Translations under genes and position numbers: made by a program
Source of the DNA: Berberis thunbergii
Lineage: Eukaryota > Streptophyta > Magnoliopsida > Ranunculales > Berberidaceae
Reading direction: 5' to 3'
Assembly: GCA_003290165.1 (NCBI GenBank)
Contig: QNQO01001174.1
Location: 124,001 to 188,000, forward strand
DNA length: 64,000 nucleotides
Notes under the pieces: model-generated
What the model was told of the DNA's origin: nothing
The model's input: only the letters and a program-made list of their open reading frames with translations
Databases searched by the model: none
Shown here: positions 10,529 through 23,296 of the stretch, one piece after another
Layout of the letters: every line of letters starts with the position of its first letter
Position numbering within the stretch: the stretch's first letter is position 1

Positions 10529-13500
10529 ATGGGAGATGAAGTTCAAATCCCATCATCATCTTCGCCAGCGGCGAAGAAGAAGAAAACATCTCCACCACCG
10601 TACATGAAAGCGGTGTCGGGTTCAATAGGAGGGATAGTTGAAGCAAGCTGTTTGCAACCAATTGACGTGATCAAAACAAGATTGCAGCTTGACAGGGCGA
10701 GAGTGTACAAGGGGATTCTTGATTGCGGCACCACTGTTGCCCGTACGGAGGGGGTTAGGGCTCTTTGGAAAGGACTTACTCCGTTTACTACTCATTTGAC
10801 GTTGAAGTACACACTTCGAATGGGATCCAATGCGGTGTTTCAGTCCGCTTTCAAAGATGAAAATGGAGTGATTGGTAATCAAGGAAGGATGCTTTCGGGG
10901 TTTGGCGCCGGGGTTCTTGAAGCGCTGGTGATTGTCACACCTTTTGAGGTATGTGGAAATTCCATTGCTATTGTTTGATTGATTTGAATTCATTTTATAT
11001 GATTTTGCAGTTAGTAAATTGATTATAGTATGTTTGTTTATGGTTTAAAGATGATTTTTGTGAGGTTTCTGAGGTGACTATGAAGTTACATTATTGAAAT
11101 TTGTGTGTTTCATTTTGAAGTACTATAAAAATGTAATGTATATAACAAATCCTGTTTGAGTTTTAAGTAATGTATCTTCCCTTGGATTGAAGAATTGAAT
11201 TGATTGTTTGTAAGTGGTTAGGGTTTGGAAGGTTTAAATTTGGGGATTTGATTGATGTCTGGTAAATGTCTTGCAACATAATGAGGATTTCCGAATCACA
11301 TGAGGGTATTTTTTTTAGTAGAACATTGTTACTTCTAGTGCGAACACAAGTGAACTTTCCCCCTGGGGTGGTATTTGGCAAGGCAAAGGAAACAATGAAA
11401 ATTAGAGAAGAGAGGAGAGAAAGAAAAAGGAAACGGTGGAGGTTGAAAATGTAGGAGAGTAGTCGTGTTGATTTTAGGTTGAAAATATAGTAAATGATCT
11501 TTTCCAGATCAATTATTACGAGAACCCCGCCAGTATTTTAATCCATCTTACAGAACAAGTTTCTTGTGCTCTGTCCTCTCCCAAATGTCTGTACCTGAAA
11601 TCACAAAAATGCATTATCATAGCTTTGTTCCAGGCAAATCATGGCTTCTAGCAACACACGGCAACCTCGGGCGCTCGTGATGGCAGTGTCTTAGACAGAT
11701 AAAACATTCAAATATATAGGTACGATGTCAAATACTTTGAGTACTATGTAAAGTTGGAAAGTGGTTTTTAAGACATGAGCAGGTCATTATTAACTACCTA
11801 AGAGAAGATTTTATATGGACAAGAGGCACTATTGGTGAAAAGATCATTCTCAATAGGAACTCTCGAGTCTCGAGTGATAACATTCTTCTTGGAAGATGTT
11901 TTATAAACTAAAAGAAAGCATGGAACTCCAAATCAGTCTCAATAGACATCAGAGATTTTAAAAGAAAAAAGCTTTTTAAAATGCAAGGGTTATGAAGAAA
12001 TCTTCTCAAGAGATGAAATGCAAATGAGAGTCTATTGTTTTAGCAATAAAGGAATTGAAAAGTTTAGTCTCCTCCTCCTCCTATGCTCTCTGAGGTTTTT
12101 TGGATCTCTTCCATCCCATCTTACCCATATATGAGGCTGTTGATTCTTCTCTTCATCCAATGGAAACATTCAATCAAATTCCAATTTGTCGAGGTGCTAG
12201 AAGGAAGCAAAGAGATGTTAACTGGAGTAGAGAGGAAATGTTAATGGTTGTGGCTTGCAACTTTGCAAGTGAAAAGCTTGAGTAAGATTTGAATCTTAAG
12301 ACTCCATACAAGATGAAGAGGAGAGGAAGAGGTTGAATTAGAGACTTAAGGCACTTCTACATTTCACATTCAGTGTTACCTGCAAAGTTAATATAGAAAA
12401 TCCAAGGTGTTTCCAGTAGGGGTAACGTTGAGATATTATGATTTCATTTCATGCATAAGCATATACCTAGCAATACTGGGCTTGAGCGTTGTTTTAGAGA
12501 GCCAAAGGTGTTTGCAATAGTGAATGGCATTGAGCTATTCTCCCTTTTCTACAACTCTTCTAAGCTTTTGGTTGCAAGCTAGAGTTTCTGTAAATTTCAT
12601 ATAATATCTACTATAGCATTTTGGTGGGAAACTGATAGGATTGGAAGGCGTCTCTTTTCACAACTTTGGGAGGGGTAGGGGGCTTATTAATAGCAAGGGA
12701 GTGCTGTATCCAACTCACTAGTATACTCTAGCTGGGAACAAACATTAGCTTTTTGTACTGTAGCTGGGAACAAATGTGCAAGGCTGATAGAGAGGTGGGA
12801 TGCTTCTTCGATGTTGTATTGTAAGCTTGCCGGAGAAGGGGTATTTCTTCACTATAGGAAGTAAGTGTGTTGCACACTCAATATCTAGAACTGGGAGTTT
12901 GAGATAAAATCTAAACAAGGACAATGGTGATGGTGTTAAATATGGATTAAAAACAGTTCCAGGTTTAAGATGGTATAAGTTATAACAACAGTCACGATCC
13001 TAAACTACAAATATAGCTTTCCCTGGCTAGTATGGCAATTTTATCATTTACAAATTTATAGTGGAACCCCGTCCTAGTATGCAGCCAATCACGTTCACTC
13101 ATAAGTTGAGAATGTTATGTCTTTCAAACAGCTCTGGGTTTGTTAGACATACATATACTCTAGTGAGATGAGATTGTATAGTGTAAACTTTGACTCAATC
13201 GTCTACAGTTCTAATGATCTGAAGCACTAGATTACAAGTTATACTGACAAGAATGGGTTGGTAATCTAGGAAGCGCAGATTCTTCAACATAGAAGCGTGT
13301 ATACTCGAATATTCCAGTACCCATGGATACCTGAAATCATATATGAATGTTAATCATTAGTCATTACTAATCGGAGAGATCAGTTTTCAACGGAGATGCA
13401 ATATTTACAAGTGTTCCTAAATCCTAATGATTGATTGGCAAACAATAAAAACTTCAAGAATGCCATTTGCATGAAATTTTCAGACTGCTTAGGGTGGCTC

Positions 13501-14564
13501 AACAGTCTGGAGTGTGCATTCTTATTGGTTCCAACCCGGCAAAAGGCATTTTAAATGAATCTGACATCCATTAAAAATCCTGAGTATTCCATAATGACCA
13601 CTTGTATGACGGACCAACAGAAACTTGCATCTACTCTCAATCCATATCATGCCGAACATGAATCAAAGAAAATGCAACTTAGTTTCCTTTTCCTTCTTCA
13701 ACTGTTGGGTGAATAGGTTACTCTAATCCTCGATTTTTTTCATGGACGGATTATGAAAGTTTTTCACCCCAACATCAAGTTGAATTATATTTTGTATATA
13801 TTGAAAATATAGAATCATGTAGCATTTTTATGCCTTATTCTCAATGTACACATACCCTAACAATTTATGAGAATTCTTCATAAATCTCCTTGTTTATTTT
13901 ACTTAACATCACTAATTGGTGTAAGCATGTTGCGATTAGTGAAAGCACGCTGCTGTATGGTATAATTCCCCGTACGTTGTCTTTTGTTTTGGAAGGAATC
14001 ATAAGATGCCTTGGTTGTTGGATGCAGGTAGTGAAGATTAGACTGCAACAGCAGAGAGGTATGAGTCATGAGCTACTCAAGTACAAGGGTCCCATACACT
14101 GTGCAAGGATGATCATTCGTGAGGAAGGCATACTTGGTCTATGGTCAGGAGCTGCACCAACCGTAATGCGCAATGGAACCAATCAGGCTGCCATGTTCAC
14201 GGCCAAGAACACATTCGATGTACTTCTATGGAAGAAAAATGAAGGGGATGGGACGATCCTCCAACCATGGCAGTCCATGGTATCAGGATTTATGGCAGGA
14301 ACAGTTGGTCCAGTGTGCACAGGTCCCTTTGATGTAGTGAAGACGAGGCTGATGGCTCAAAGTAAGTCTGGAGGTGATGTTAAGTACAAGGGAATGGTCC
14401 ACGCCATCAGAACCATATTTGCCGAGGAGGGTTTATTCGCCTTGTGGAAAGGGCTGCTACCAAGGCTTATGAGGATTCCCCCAGGTCAGGCAATTATGTG
14501 GGCTGTAGCTGACCAGGTGACTGGCTTCTATGAAAAGAGATACTTGCAAACTGCAGCATTGTAA
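10529..14564 (+). CDS. SFC1: mitochondrial succinate/fumarate carrier (2 exons, 318 aa)
   Basis: This inner-membrane carrier exchanges succinate for fumarate, linking gluconeogenesis from lipids or other cytosolic metabolism with the TCA cycle. Exons are 10529-10948 and 14028-14561 plus the stop codon (14562-14564), phase 0, GT/AG. Three mitochondrial carrier repeats are visible, with signatures PIDVIK (residues 44-49), PFEVVK (138-143) and PFDVVK (240-245). Each is followed by the basic RLQ-type motif and a G...LWKG/LWSG segment. The sequence closely follows the plant homologue of yeast Sfc1/Acr1 (Arabidopsis At5g01340, about 309 aa), with a longer Ser/Lys-rich N-terminus (SSSSPAAKKKK). The intron interrupts the second signature between Glu140 and Val141. 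The start is the first ATG after an A-rich leader and gives the expected N-terminus. A related dicarboxylate or citrate carrier is the alternative; I consider SFC1 much more likely. Confidence 0.93.
10949..14027 (+). other. SFC1 intron 1 (3.08 kb)
   Basis: GTATGT donor at 10949 and GATGCAG acceptor at 14027. Long for a plant intron. I see no transposon with clear ends inside, nor a snoRNA. Short open frames (11266-11454, 12100-12285) look like chance. Confidence 0.85.
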
Positions 14565-16027
14565 GTCGTGAATCTCATGATACCTTCCCTTTTTTGCTTA
14601 TTTGAATGCATTTGCAATTTCGAAACCACTATTTCCATTGTTTTATTGGCTTGGTCCGGCATGAAATATTCCAGAGTGCACTGAATTCATGGAGTGACTG
14701 AAAAGCCTTTTATAACTACTGTACCCCCTTCATTTTTATCTAGCTACAGACTTGACAAAGAGAACATTTGGAACTGACAACATAAGAAGACCTGATAAAC
14801 ATGCCCCTTTTTAACTTATGAACAAATCAGACTGAATCAAAGGGGTCTATATCTTCAACGTCCTGTGTGCTTATATATCTTTTGGTAGGGCTAAAATCAA
14901 AACTCTTAAGTTCAACTCCAACGTCGGGGTTATTGAGGGACTCAGGGACTGCAGTATTTGTCGCGTCATTTACTACTATTTCTGTCTTTGGCACTCATAT
15001 GCAATAATTGGTTAGATTATTTAACAGTGGTATTTTCTATGGCATGTCAAGGATGGTGGATGACTGAATAATATAGTAGTCCAGAAAATGGCCATTTTCA
15101 AGTTATGAAACATTATTTTGTATTCTTTCTGAAGAGCTAAACCTTTGTATCTGCGTCACTGCATGTGGATGGAGACATCCATAACCCATTTCGTATGCCG
15201 GTGGGGTTCACAATTTGGGTTCACCTATAGGAAGCATCAAACTTTGGCTTAAGAAAATGTGATATGCAAACATATAGTGGAGGTAGTATTCACTTAATAA
15301 ATAAAAATAATGAACTGATAATCCTCCATCTCAGTGCCAACGTTATAAACACTATAATGGATAAACTAATTTATTTGCCTCCGCTGTATCACAGCACTCC
15401 CATTTTTATCTCTTAACCCACTCCCATCCTAGATGCTGCCAGCAAGATTCGAAGCTGGACATGTGATTCCATCCCCACAGGCCTACCACTGAGCTGGTAC
15501 CCTTGATCAATTCACTTGTTTAACAAATTTTACTTGCAGCAAAATGGAATTGAAATCAAATTCCCAGTGGCTATTCTATTATAAGCGTAGTTTCTGGCTT
15601 GTTCATTGAAATATGACCAAGCACAGACCTTTGTACTCGGGAGTCCTTTGTACTGAGAAAATGCGATGAATCTTTAGAACCATCGCGGCAACCTCCAGTT
15701 CATACATGCATTATGTTCTTTACCTAATACCTTTAGTCAATCCATTGCACTCTCACCTAAACTTTCATCCCAATTATTGCTAGTATGCACAACATGTTTG
15801 AAATCTAGGTTGCTTATAGTTTATAAGATACTTACAATTTTAGGATGATGGATGATGATGGACCGGACTGGCACGAGCCTGGCTCTGTTGGCCTGGCTTT
15901 TTAGAATTAGGGTAGACATCAAACATGCACGACAATTGCATGCATCTATAGTTGTGCTTTTATTCCACTGCAATGCAAGTACCTGTCCCTTGTATCTTGC
16001 AACCCTGTCAAATACATTACAAAACTG
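14565..16027. other. SFC1 3' flank and intergenic DNA, with a SINE remnant
   Basis: Likely 3' UTR first, without an obvious single poly(A) signal. At about 15425-15515 the minus strand reads AGCTCAGTGGTAGG (box A-like) and, about 45 bases on, GCTTCGAATCT (box B-like), as in a decayed tRNA-derived SINE. Nothing else recognised. Confidence 0.4.
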
Positions 16028-16204
16028 AGTGAGGCTAGGGAGTCAGGTTTTGCAATCATGTTTTATAAACAGGATGATGTGACATCGTTAGTGGAGGTTT
16101 TTTTATAACCTCGAGATACACATAAACACTTTGGAGAGTTCATCATTATTTTAAGATCACGTCATGCCATCATGATTACAAAAACATGATTTCCTAGCAT
16201 TTTC
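16028..16204. mobile_element. MITE, GCTAGG-ended family, copy 1
   Basis: Starts GAGTGAGGCTAGGGAGTCAG and ends ATTTCCTAGCATTTTCG, with inverted arms (CAGGTTTTGCAATCATG against CATGATTACAAAAACATG). A second copy lies inverted at 56180-56398, and a fragment (GGATGATGTGG...GTGGAGATTTTTCAT) at about 18188-18225. Non-coding. Confidence 0.65.
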
Positions 16205-16852
16205 GTACAAAATTAGGTTTTTCACCATTGATTCCTCTGATCTAACCCAAACCAAAACCTACCTCAAAGAAAATATATTTAAATCTTCACGTTTTTATGT
16301 GTATTTCACTATTGTTCAATACATGTAGCGAGATTTAGAGTTATATAATCTTGGTTAGCAAGATTTAGGTGCCTAACTTTAGATGTGGGTTTGTGGAGAA
16401 GGAATTTTTGGAATAGTGACAAGTGTGATTTTGAAGAGTACGAACATGTAAGGCATGCATGTACTACTTATACATCAATCTGCCCCAAAGAATTTTTCTG
16501 GTTTCATTATTGATTATCATTTCAATGATCAATTGAAATGCGATGTAAGAGCATCTCCAGCGGACACCCTAAATTATAAAATACAACGTGTAGCGTTTTA
16601 GGGAAGGAGTCGCTCGACATAAAATCACAATCTGAAAATTAAATAATAAAATAAATAAATAAATAAATAGATAATTTAAAGGCATTCATCCCACGAATGA
16701 TGAAAATGTAGACTATCTCGTATATTTTTTTAGTTGATTTTGATGAAAATGAGTGAGACTTGCACAATTACATTTTGAACGCATCATGACACTATTTTTT
16801 CCCTTAAATGATGACATTGAGTGAACATGAAAGATGCTTAAATGGCGTCATT
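16205..16852. other. intergenic, nothing recognised
   Basis: AT-rich DNA without a supported gene or a repeat with clear ends. Confidence 0.4.
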
Positions 16853-16855
16853 TAA

Positions 16856-17075
16856 GAGTCTATTTGGTAGGATGAAAACTAGACCAAATAATTGAAACCG
16901 TTTTCAAGAATTTCGTTTTTAGGAGAACAAAGATTTGGTTTTTCATGAGAGATGGGAAAACTAATTATATGTAGAATTATTTTCCTTTCACTAAATACAC
17001 AACCAAACATCAAAAATTTACTTTACATAGGAATTGAATTCCATTTCCCATAAAAATGACCAAATAGACAGATCC
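16856..17075. mobile_element. Tourist-like MITE (PIF/Harbinger type)
   Basis: Ends GAGTCTATTTGGTAGGATG and ACCAAATAGACAGATCC. It is flanked by TAA (16853-16855 and 17076-17078). The TAA duplication and the 'TTTGGT' ends are those of Tourist-like MITEs. 220 bp, non-coding. Confidence 0.65.
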
Positions 17076-17078
17076 TAA

Positions 17079-17273
17079 GGGTTTGTTTAGTTGCATAGAA
17101 AATAGGCATGAAAATTAAAATCGTTTTCATAAATTCAATTCCGATGAGTCCCCCCTAGGACTTGGATTTTCTTAGAAAAATAGTCTTATGAATAATCGAT
17201 TTACTATCAGTAAATATTAAATAAACAACCAAACAACAGAAATCTGCATAGAAAATGCTAACCAAGCATACCC
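17079..17273. mobile_element. Tourist-like MITE, adjacent second element
   Basis: Ends GGGTTTGTTTAGTTGCATAG and its imperfect inverse CTAACCAAGCATACCC. It is flanked by TAA (17076-17078 and 17274-17276). It shares the 17076-17078 TAA with the element to its left. Confidence 0.7.
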
Positions 17274-17276
17274 TAA

Positions 17277-20200
17277 GTGGGTTTAGTTTTATGGACACCG
17301 TGTGGGTAATATATGTTGTATATTGTAGTAGGTATGTACTATAAACTTGAGGAAACTTATAATTTATGACCTCTTGTTTCAAGTGCATTTGATCCATTTT
17401 TGGACCCCCTTCTCCAATTATTGGTCTCTAACAAATTGAGATCTCAATTTTCATTTCTTTAACAGGCTTGACGTGGAGAAGTGTCACTTATTTTACTGGT
17501 CTAAACCATAACTTGGTTGGCAAAGAAGAATAATATCTTGAAAAAGATATACAGCCTATCTAACATTTGCAAAGCAATCTCAAGTTCCCAACAATCTATT
17601 TTTGGGAAAGTAAGGTAAATGGATGAAGGAACCTTGTTCAAATGTGCCAAATTTTGAACCATACCTCAAATTAGTTAGTGCCCAAATACATAGTATCATA
17701 TGACCAAGTTGACACACAATAGCCTACCAACATAACATGTTATTTCAATTTGACCATTTGTCATCCATCTATCTAAATATACACTCAATTTGGTTGGGTG
17801 TGTTTCGATTCATGTTCCATGTCTTTTATTGAGAGCGACAAACACTAAACTTGTAGTGATCCAAAATATCCACACCTCGTTACACAATATGTCGACTGCC
17901 AAAAAAATTGAAATATTTTTACTTTGTATCATGGTTTGCAGGTTTTGTTAGATTGAAATAGGTTACTTTGATCATTGTAGGGTTCATTTTATAATTGACA
18001 TTAATTGGGGTGCGTTTTGAAAATTATTTTATCCAAAATGGAACAATCGATCTAGTCGACTCAAGTTGATCAACTATCTTTTCCATGAACCTTAACCATC
18101 CTTTTGTTAACTATGTCCTTATCTCACTTAGCAGTTCATCGGATCAAACTAGATTTTAGGTATTTATCTTTGAGTGAGGTTGAGCAATCAGGATGATGTG
18201 GTATTATCAGTGGAGATTTTTCATTCATCATTTCTTAAATTGCTCGCGATTAGGTCAACGTTAAAATAGTTTCAACAAACCCGATTTCGAATTTAAACTA
18301 AATCCCAAACCCACTATTCTTAATTATTCTAGCTAATGATGAAACTAATAAAAAGGAGACAAAATTACACAAGTTGAGCCTGAGGCTGAGGAACATGTAA
18401 GGGTACGTAGTTGCCTCATCCCTGCAAATTACCTGAAAAAACGTTTGCGGTTTTAATAATTCAATCAATGTGATTTAGGCGTGAAGTGAACATGAACACA
18501 ACAGAGAACACAGTATGAGAAGATGAACAAGAAAAAAGATGAAAGGGGGAGGTGGTGGTAAGGTTTGCATGTTAGTGCGTGAAATTGGTCAGGTCCATCG
18601 CATGCACGTTTAAATGTCGGCTCAGTGATGTTTTTTCGCTTTCTTTTTTTGTCATGCCGTCCCATGACAAAGGTCTCCTCCACCGCACTCGACCCCACAA
18701 CTTAAACCTATTTTCATCATAACATGCTTCATGTTTTTCTTCGACTCCAAATGACCAAAATACCTTTATATTTTTCCAACAAATATTGAGCTTTAAATGT
18801 TAAGAACCTTTATAAGCAGTTTGGGGAGAGAGCATTGATTAGTATTCGACGAGAGTGTTCAACACATGAGTCTCACCTCTATCCATTTTTCTATCTTCTT
18901 CAAATTCATTGAGAGAATGGTAGAGTTACCACTCATGTATTAAACACCCTCTCAGGCAAGAATTGTGATTTCGTTTTTTGAGTTAATTTCGATTTACTGA
19001 TTTTAAAAAATATTTTGATGTGTAAAGAAAAAATGTAAAAATTTTGAATATACATAAAATATATAATGAATTTCGAGAGTATATTAAATATGTGAAAAAA
19101 TAATATACAAGTAAATAAATGAATTAAACACATTAAATAAAACCAAAATACCTATAATTAAAAAATCAATGGATAATTTAAAAAATCAATATATAAATAA
19201 AAGAAGTGATAATTAAAAAATTAGGAGGTGATTTCAAAAATTAATATATAATTAGAAAAATGACAAGTATATGAAAAAATTTCTAAATTTACGAAAAAAA
19301 ATTCCAAAAAAAACCTCGAAAAAATGTAAATTTGAGTAGTTGGTTTTTCTAAAATGCGGGAATCAATTTTGAATATTCTTCCTTCTCACCCTTTTTTTTT
19401 CCTTTTTGACCCTTAACCCCTCCCACTCGAGATGTCACCGGCTAAGATCGACCTCGTGAAGTAGTGATATCATTCGTCATTGCTCAACCACTGAGCCGTC
19501 ACACCTTTTACACCTCTCATTCTCTAATGAGACTATGAGCCAATAAACAAAGGGAATGAAATTTACGATATAAAATGAACTTATCGATTTCCAACAAATT
19601 GAGTGAATTGGTTGATGTGTCAAATGCACAAACTTATGGATCTCTAAAATATCTACCAACATTATGATTGACACATGCATTCATAGCTAGAACAAAATAA
19701 ACTATAGTAAGTTGTCATCCAAATGGCAAATAACATTAAACCCTCAAAAAGTTCCATGTGCAACCCATGTAACCAAAACATTAGCATAAATAATTTGGTC
19801 CTCTGGGGTGGCCCCCAAGTTACCATATTGGATCACATCAAGTCATCAAGTCCAAATCTTTACTACCACTCATTTTTTTTATACTATAGTTTATGCTTTG
19901 AGGATAACCATATGGAGATTAATGGGGCCTCAAGTGAGCAATTCCAAGTTTTGTGTTCCATTGAGAAATATGACTAGTCTTCTTTCTTATAGTGTCCCTC
20001 TCCGTTACTTTTATTCGTGGCTTTCCTAAATGCTCAAGAAAAAGGTTCCCCTTATCCACATCCCGAAGGTTATATGGTCTTCTTTCTTCCTCAGTTAGCT
20101 AGGTTTGTCTTACATCATGTTCATGATCATCTATCTAGAAAAACCGAATATTTACTAGCATTTCAAGTCAATGTGAGTTGAAATTTTGGATATACTAATC

Positions 20201-20957
20201 TATTACTTAGTCAAAGTTATACAGTGTTGAAAGTAACTAATACTTCTCAAAAGCTTGAATTGTAAACAAAAAAAAAATGAAACACTGAATGTTATATTTT
20301 AGTATTTGCAACCAATCCTAAATAATCGAGCCAATACTCCTCAAAAACTCGAGTCGTCCATAAGAACCAAACTGATATTATCCCAATTATTTTTATTTAA
20401 TCTAAAATTAGCAGTCAATACTCCTCTTAGTCCCCAAGTATTGCGAATTCGTTTTTTGAGTTAATTTCAGTCTCTGATTTTAAAAAATATTTTATTTTAT
20501 GAAAAAAAAATGAAAAAATTTTGGTTGTGATTTCGAATTTAACAATATAAATTATGTATTTTAAACTCTTAAATATTACATAAAAGTCTCACACAATTTA
20601 TAATGTCATATAGACTATATATTACATAAAAATCACTCGCATACCAAATTTTTATATTAAAATAACATTATAGTATGTTAAAATCTATGGAGATTAAAAT
20701 ATTTATTTTGTTAAAAAAATTTGATATATTTTAAATTTTGAAAACTTCAAAATATAAAAAATTTCTTGAAATTTCACCGTATTTCAAGAAATTACATTCC
20801 TACAGGGTGACAAATTGAAATCCAATCATTATAATCACATCAAATATTCCACTATTTATCAGCTAACCCCAAAGTTAGCAAGGCCATTTTGGTCAATCTC
20901 CATTAAATAGTAAATTTATTCTGTTGAAATAGTAAATTTATTCTGTTGAAAAACAGA
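17277..20957. other. AT-rich intergenic DNA with dispersed repeats
   Basis: No supported gene. About 18955-19345 is a repeat (starting GTGATTTCGTTTTTTGAG) found inverted at about 55560-55985, with a partial copy at about 20446-20790. At about 19425-19500 the minus strand has CTCAGTGGTTGAGCA and AGGTCGATCTTA, resembling box A and box B of a tRNA-derived SINE. The open frames at 18465-18698, 18933-19133 and 19723-20029 have no recognisable product. Confidence 0.45.
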
Positions 20958-21141
20958 AATTCTAAATGTCGAGGGAAAGAGCGAGGAAACCAGCGAGGTA
21001 AATGAGGTGGCGGGGGGTGAACCGTTCACCTCCCTCAAGATGTTTTCTGCGTGCGCATCTTGAGAGGAGTGAACGATTCACCCCCCCGCCACCTCGTTTA
21101 CCTCGCTGGTTTCCTCGCCCTTTCCCTCGACACATAGAATC
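20958..21141. mobile_element. palindromic MITE family P, copy 2
   Basis: A 184-bp near-perfect inverted repeat: AATTCTAAATGTCGAGGGAA... and its inverse at 21120-21141, with arms such as GAGGTGGCGGGGGGTGAACC facing GATTCACCCCCCCGCCACC. The loop, around 21040-21060, is only about 20 bp. The open frames on both strands here are a result of the palindrome. Confidence 0.8.
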
Positions 21142-22365
21142 GCTAGTTGAAAAACTCACAAGTTTAGTGGAGGGAGAGAGCGTAACGTCAGTACACCTTT
21201 TCAACTCATGAGCCGTTTACGTGGTCCGACAACTTTTAACCACGCTATCTAAGATCGCTGCTGGGTCCCACAGATGGGTCCTACAACAACAGAACCCTCC
21301 ACCACCGCCCCCAACTCGCTGCGATAATTTAAATTTACGCGCCGCTACTCTTTCGGCAACATGCATTCCTCCAATCCAATTGGTATTTGGTGTAAAGCTT
21401 CTACCATTTTTTATTATTTTTTGAAAAGTGAGATAGGTTTTTATAGAATCTCATAATTAATTAATTAGGCACGATCAATAAGTCAATATAATAAAAAAGT
21501 AATTATGTCATTGACGAGTCTCAAATTTAGGGCAGGGGGATAAATTCACACAGTTCTAACCACTTGACCATAACACCATTGATAACTTATAGCAATTTGG
21601 TCCAAACACGATGATAAAGCCGAAAATCAGTTACATATAAATAGGTTCAAGTCATATATTTGTTTTGTGCCATTTTGGATTGGCCCCTCTTGACTTGTAC
21701 AAGTTTGGTCTCGTTTGGGTTTAGTACCTTGGCTCATGTCAACCTATTGGATTTGTTAAATTTATGAGTAAAATGTGATAATTGTGTCAAATAGGTCATT
21801 TTGTATTTGTTTCGAGTTAACATGTAGATTTTAAGTCAGTTCAATACATGTCGTGTCGTGTCAAAACAATATTTAGTCTACATTTAGAGCAAGTCTAATT
21901 TTGTCAATCTATTTTCTGACATATCATATTCGTGTTTCTAACATGATAATGAAACGGGTCGTATTCTTGTCCTATATATATATGACCTGTCAACTCGACT
22001 ATGCCATATAAATCCGACCATACTCGTTGGCAAGTCTATTTTAGATCTACAAATCTTTCACATCGAAGAGTATCCAATATTGTTGTCAAGCCAAGTTGCA
22101 CAAATTCATTAATTTTGGATGAAATGGGGGTATAGTGAGCAAATTGCTAAAAATAGCAACCACCGTTCATACAAGGTCGGACTTCTTGTATGACCAAAAA
22201 GTGGAGTTTTGGTACTAAGAAGATGAGCGAAAAGAGAAAATGAGTATTTTTTTTATTTTTATTTACCTATATTACATACAAGAAGATCACATAATTCAAT
22301 AAATCATTTATTTCTTACAAGAGCAACATTGGTTGGTTCTTTGGTATATAACAATTGGCATTTAA
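21142..22365. other. intergenic; SINE remnant at about 21505-21590 (minus)
   Basis: On the minus strand, GGTCAAGTGGTTAGAAC (box A-like) and, about 35 bases later, ATTTGAGACTC (box B-like) suggest a decayed tRNA-derived SINE. The segment 21690-22030 is rich in CATGTCGTGTCGTGTC-type words seen in many plant repeats, but no ends were found. Confidence 0.4.
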
Positions 22366-22546
22366 AATTCTAGGTGTCGAGGAAACCAGCGAGGGGAGGG
22401 AGGTGGCGGGGTGGGAACCGTTCACCTCTCTCAGGATGCGTGCCATCTTTTTTGGTACATGCATCCCAAGGGAGGTGAATGGTTCCCACCCCGCCACCTC
22501 CCTCCCCTCGCTCATTTCCTAGCTGATTTCCTCGACACTTAGAATT
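22366..22546. mobile_element. palindromic MITE family P, copy 3
   Basis: 181 bp: AATTCTAGGTGTCGAGGAAA at the left and the inverse ending CTCGACACTTAGAATT at the right. The arms share GGAGGTGGCGGGGTGGGAAC and CCGTTCACCTC with the other copies. Confidence 0.8.
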
Positions 22547-23288
22547 CCTCTAGAAGGATTGATGTTGCAATGTGCAGATAAGAAAATGATGAATACAACC
22601 AATGGGCAGCTGAAAAGTTTATGGAATTTTTAATTTCGAGAGGTTTCTAATGTGAATAAATATCACAGCTATTGCATTAATAATCACATGAAAGGCCAAC
22701 TAAAGATTCTGATTTCCTCATCTTGGGAAGAGTAGAATACTATACCCAAACCCATCAGAACAGAACAGTAAAGAAGGCAAGACAAAGTATAGTAGTACTT
22801 CTCGATGCTAGGCTTTCAACCTAACCTCTTGTTTCCATTTTAAGCAATGTATTATACTAATACTGAAAAATTTTATATAAAAAAAAAACTTATACTGAAA
22901 TTAGTGGTTTAGAGTGTTTCCAAGAATTATTTAAAGCCTCCTTAATGCATATGCGGTAATTTTTAAAGAAGATATACTCTAACATCCTTTTTTAATGAGA
23001 GTTTTTAAGGAGACTCTTAGAGATCGTTTGAAAAGTATGCTTCTTATCTCTATGAGCTCCGTAATATATATTATTTTAATAAATTAAGAAGACTCTTTGG
23101 AGATGTTGTTAGCTATCAAAGTTTACGGTATATATATATATATATATCATAAATTTCACAAAGAATATAATTTTGTACCCTTTTTAATTATTCATCTTTA
23201 AAAAATTTAAACAAATTAGCTACTTGGTATGCTAGTAAATTAGCTAATTAATTTGAAATTATAATGATTTAGTTTAGCTAGATTGATC
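22547..23288. other. intergenic; (TA)n tract
   Basis: No gene seen. A (TA)n microsatellite lies at about 23130-23148. Confidence 0.5.
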
Positions 23289-23296
23289 TCCATGTT

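Noticed and set aside
15425..15515. A true tRNA gene on the minus strand
   Set aside because: Box A- and box B-like words are present but no cloverleaf with a plausible anticodon arm and acceptor stem; a SINE remnant is more likely.
20962..21211. Open frames on both strands with mirror-like proteins
   Set aside because: They are translations of the two arms of palindromic MITE copy 2.
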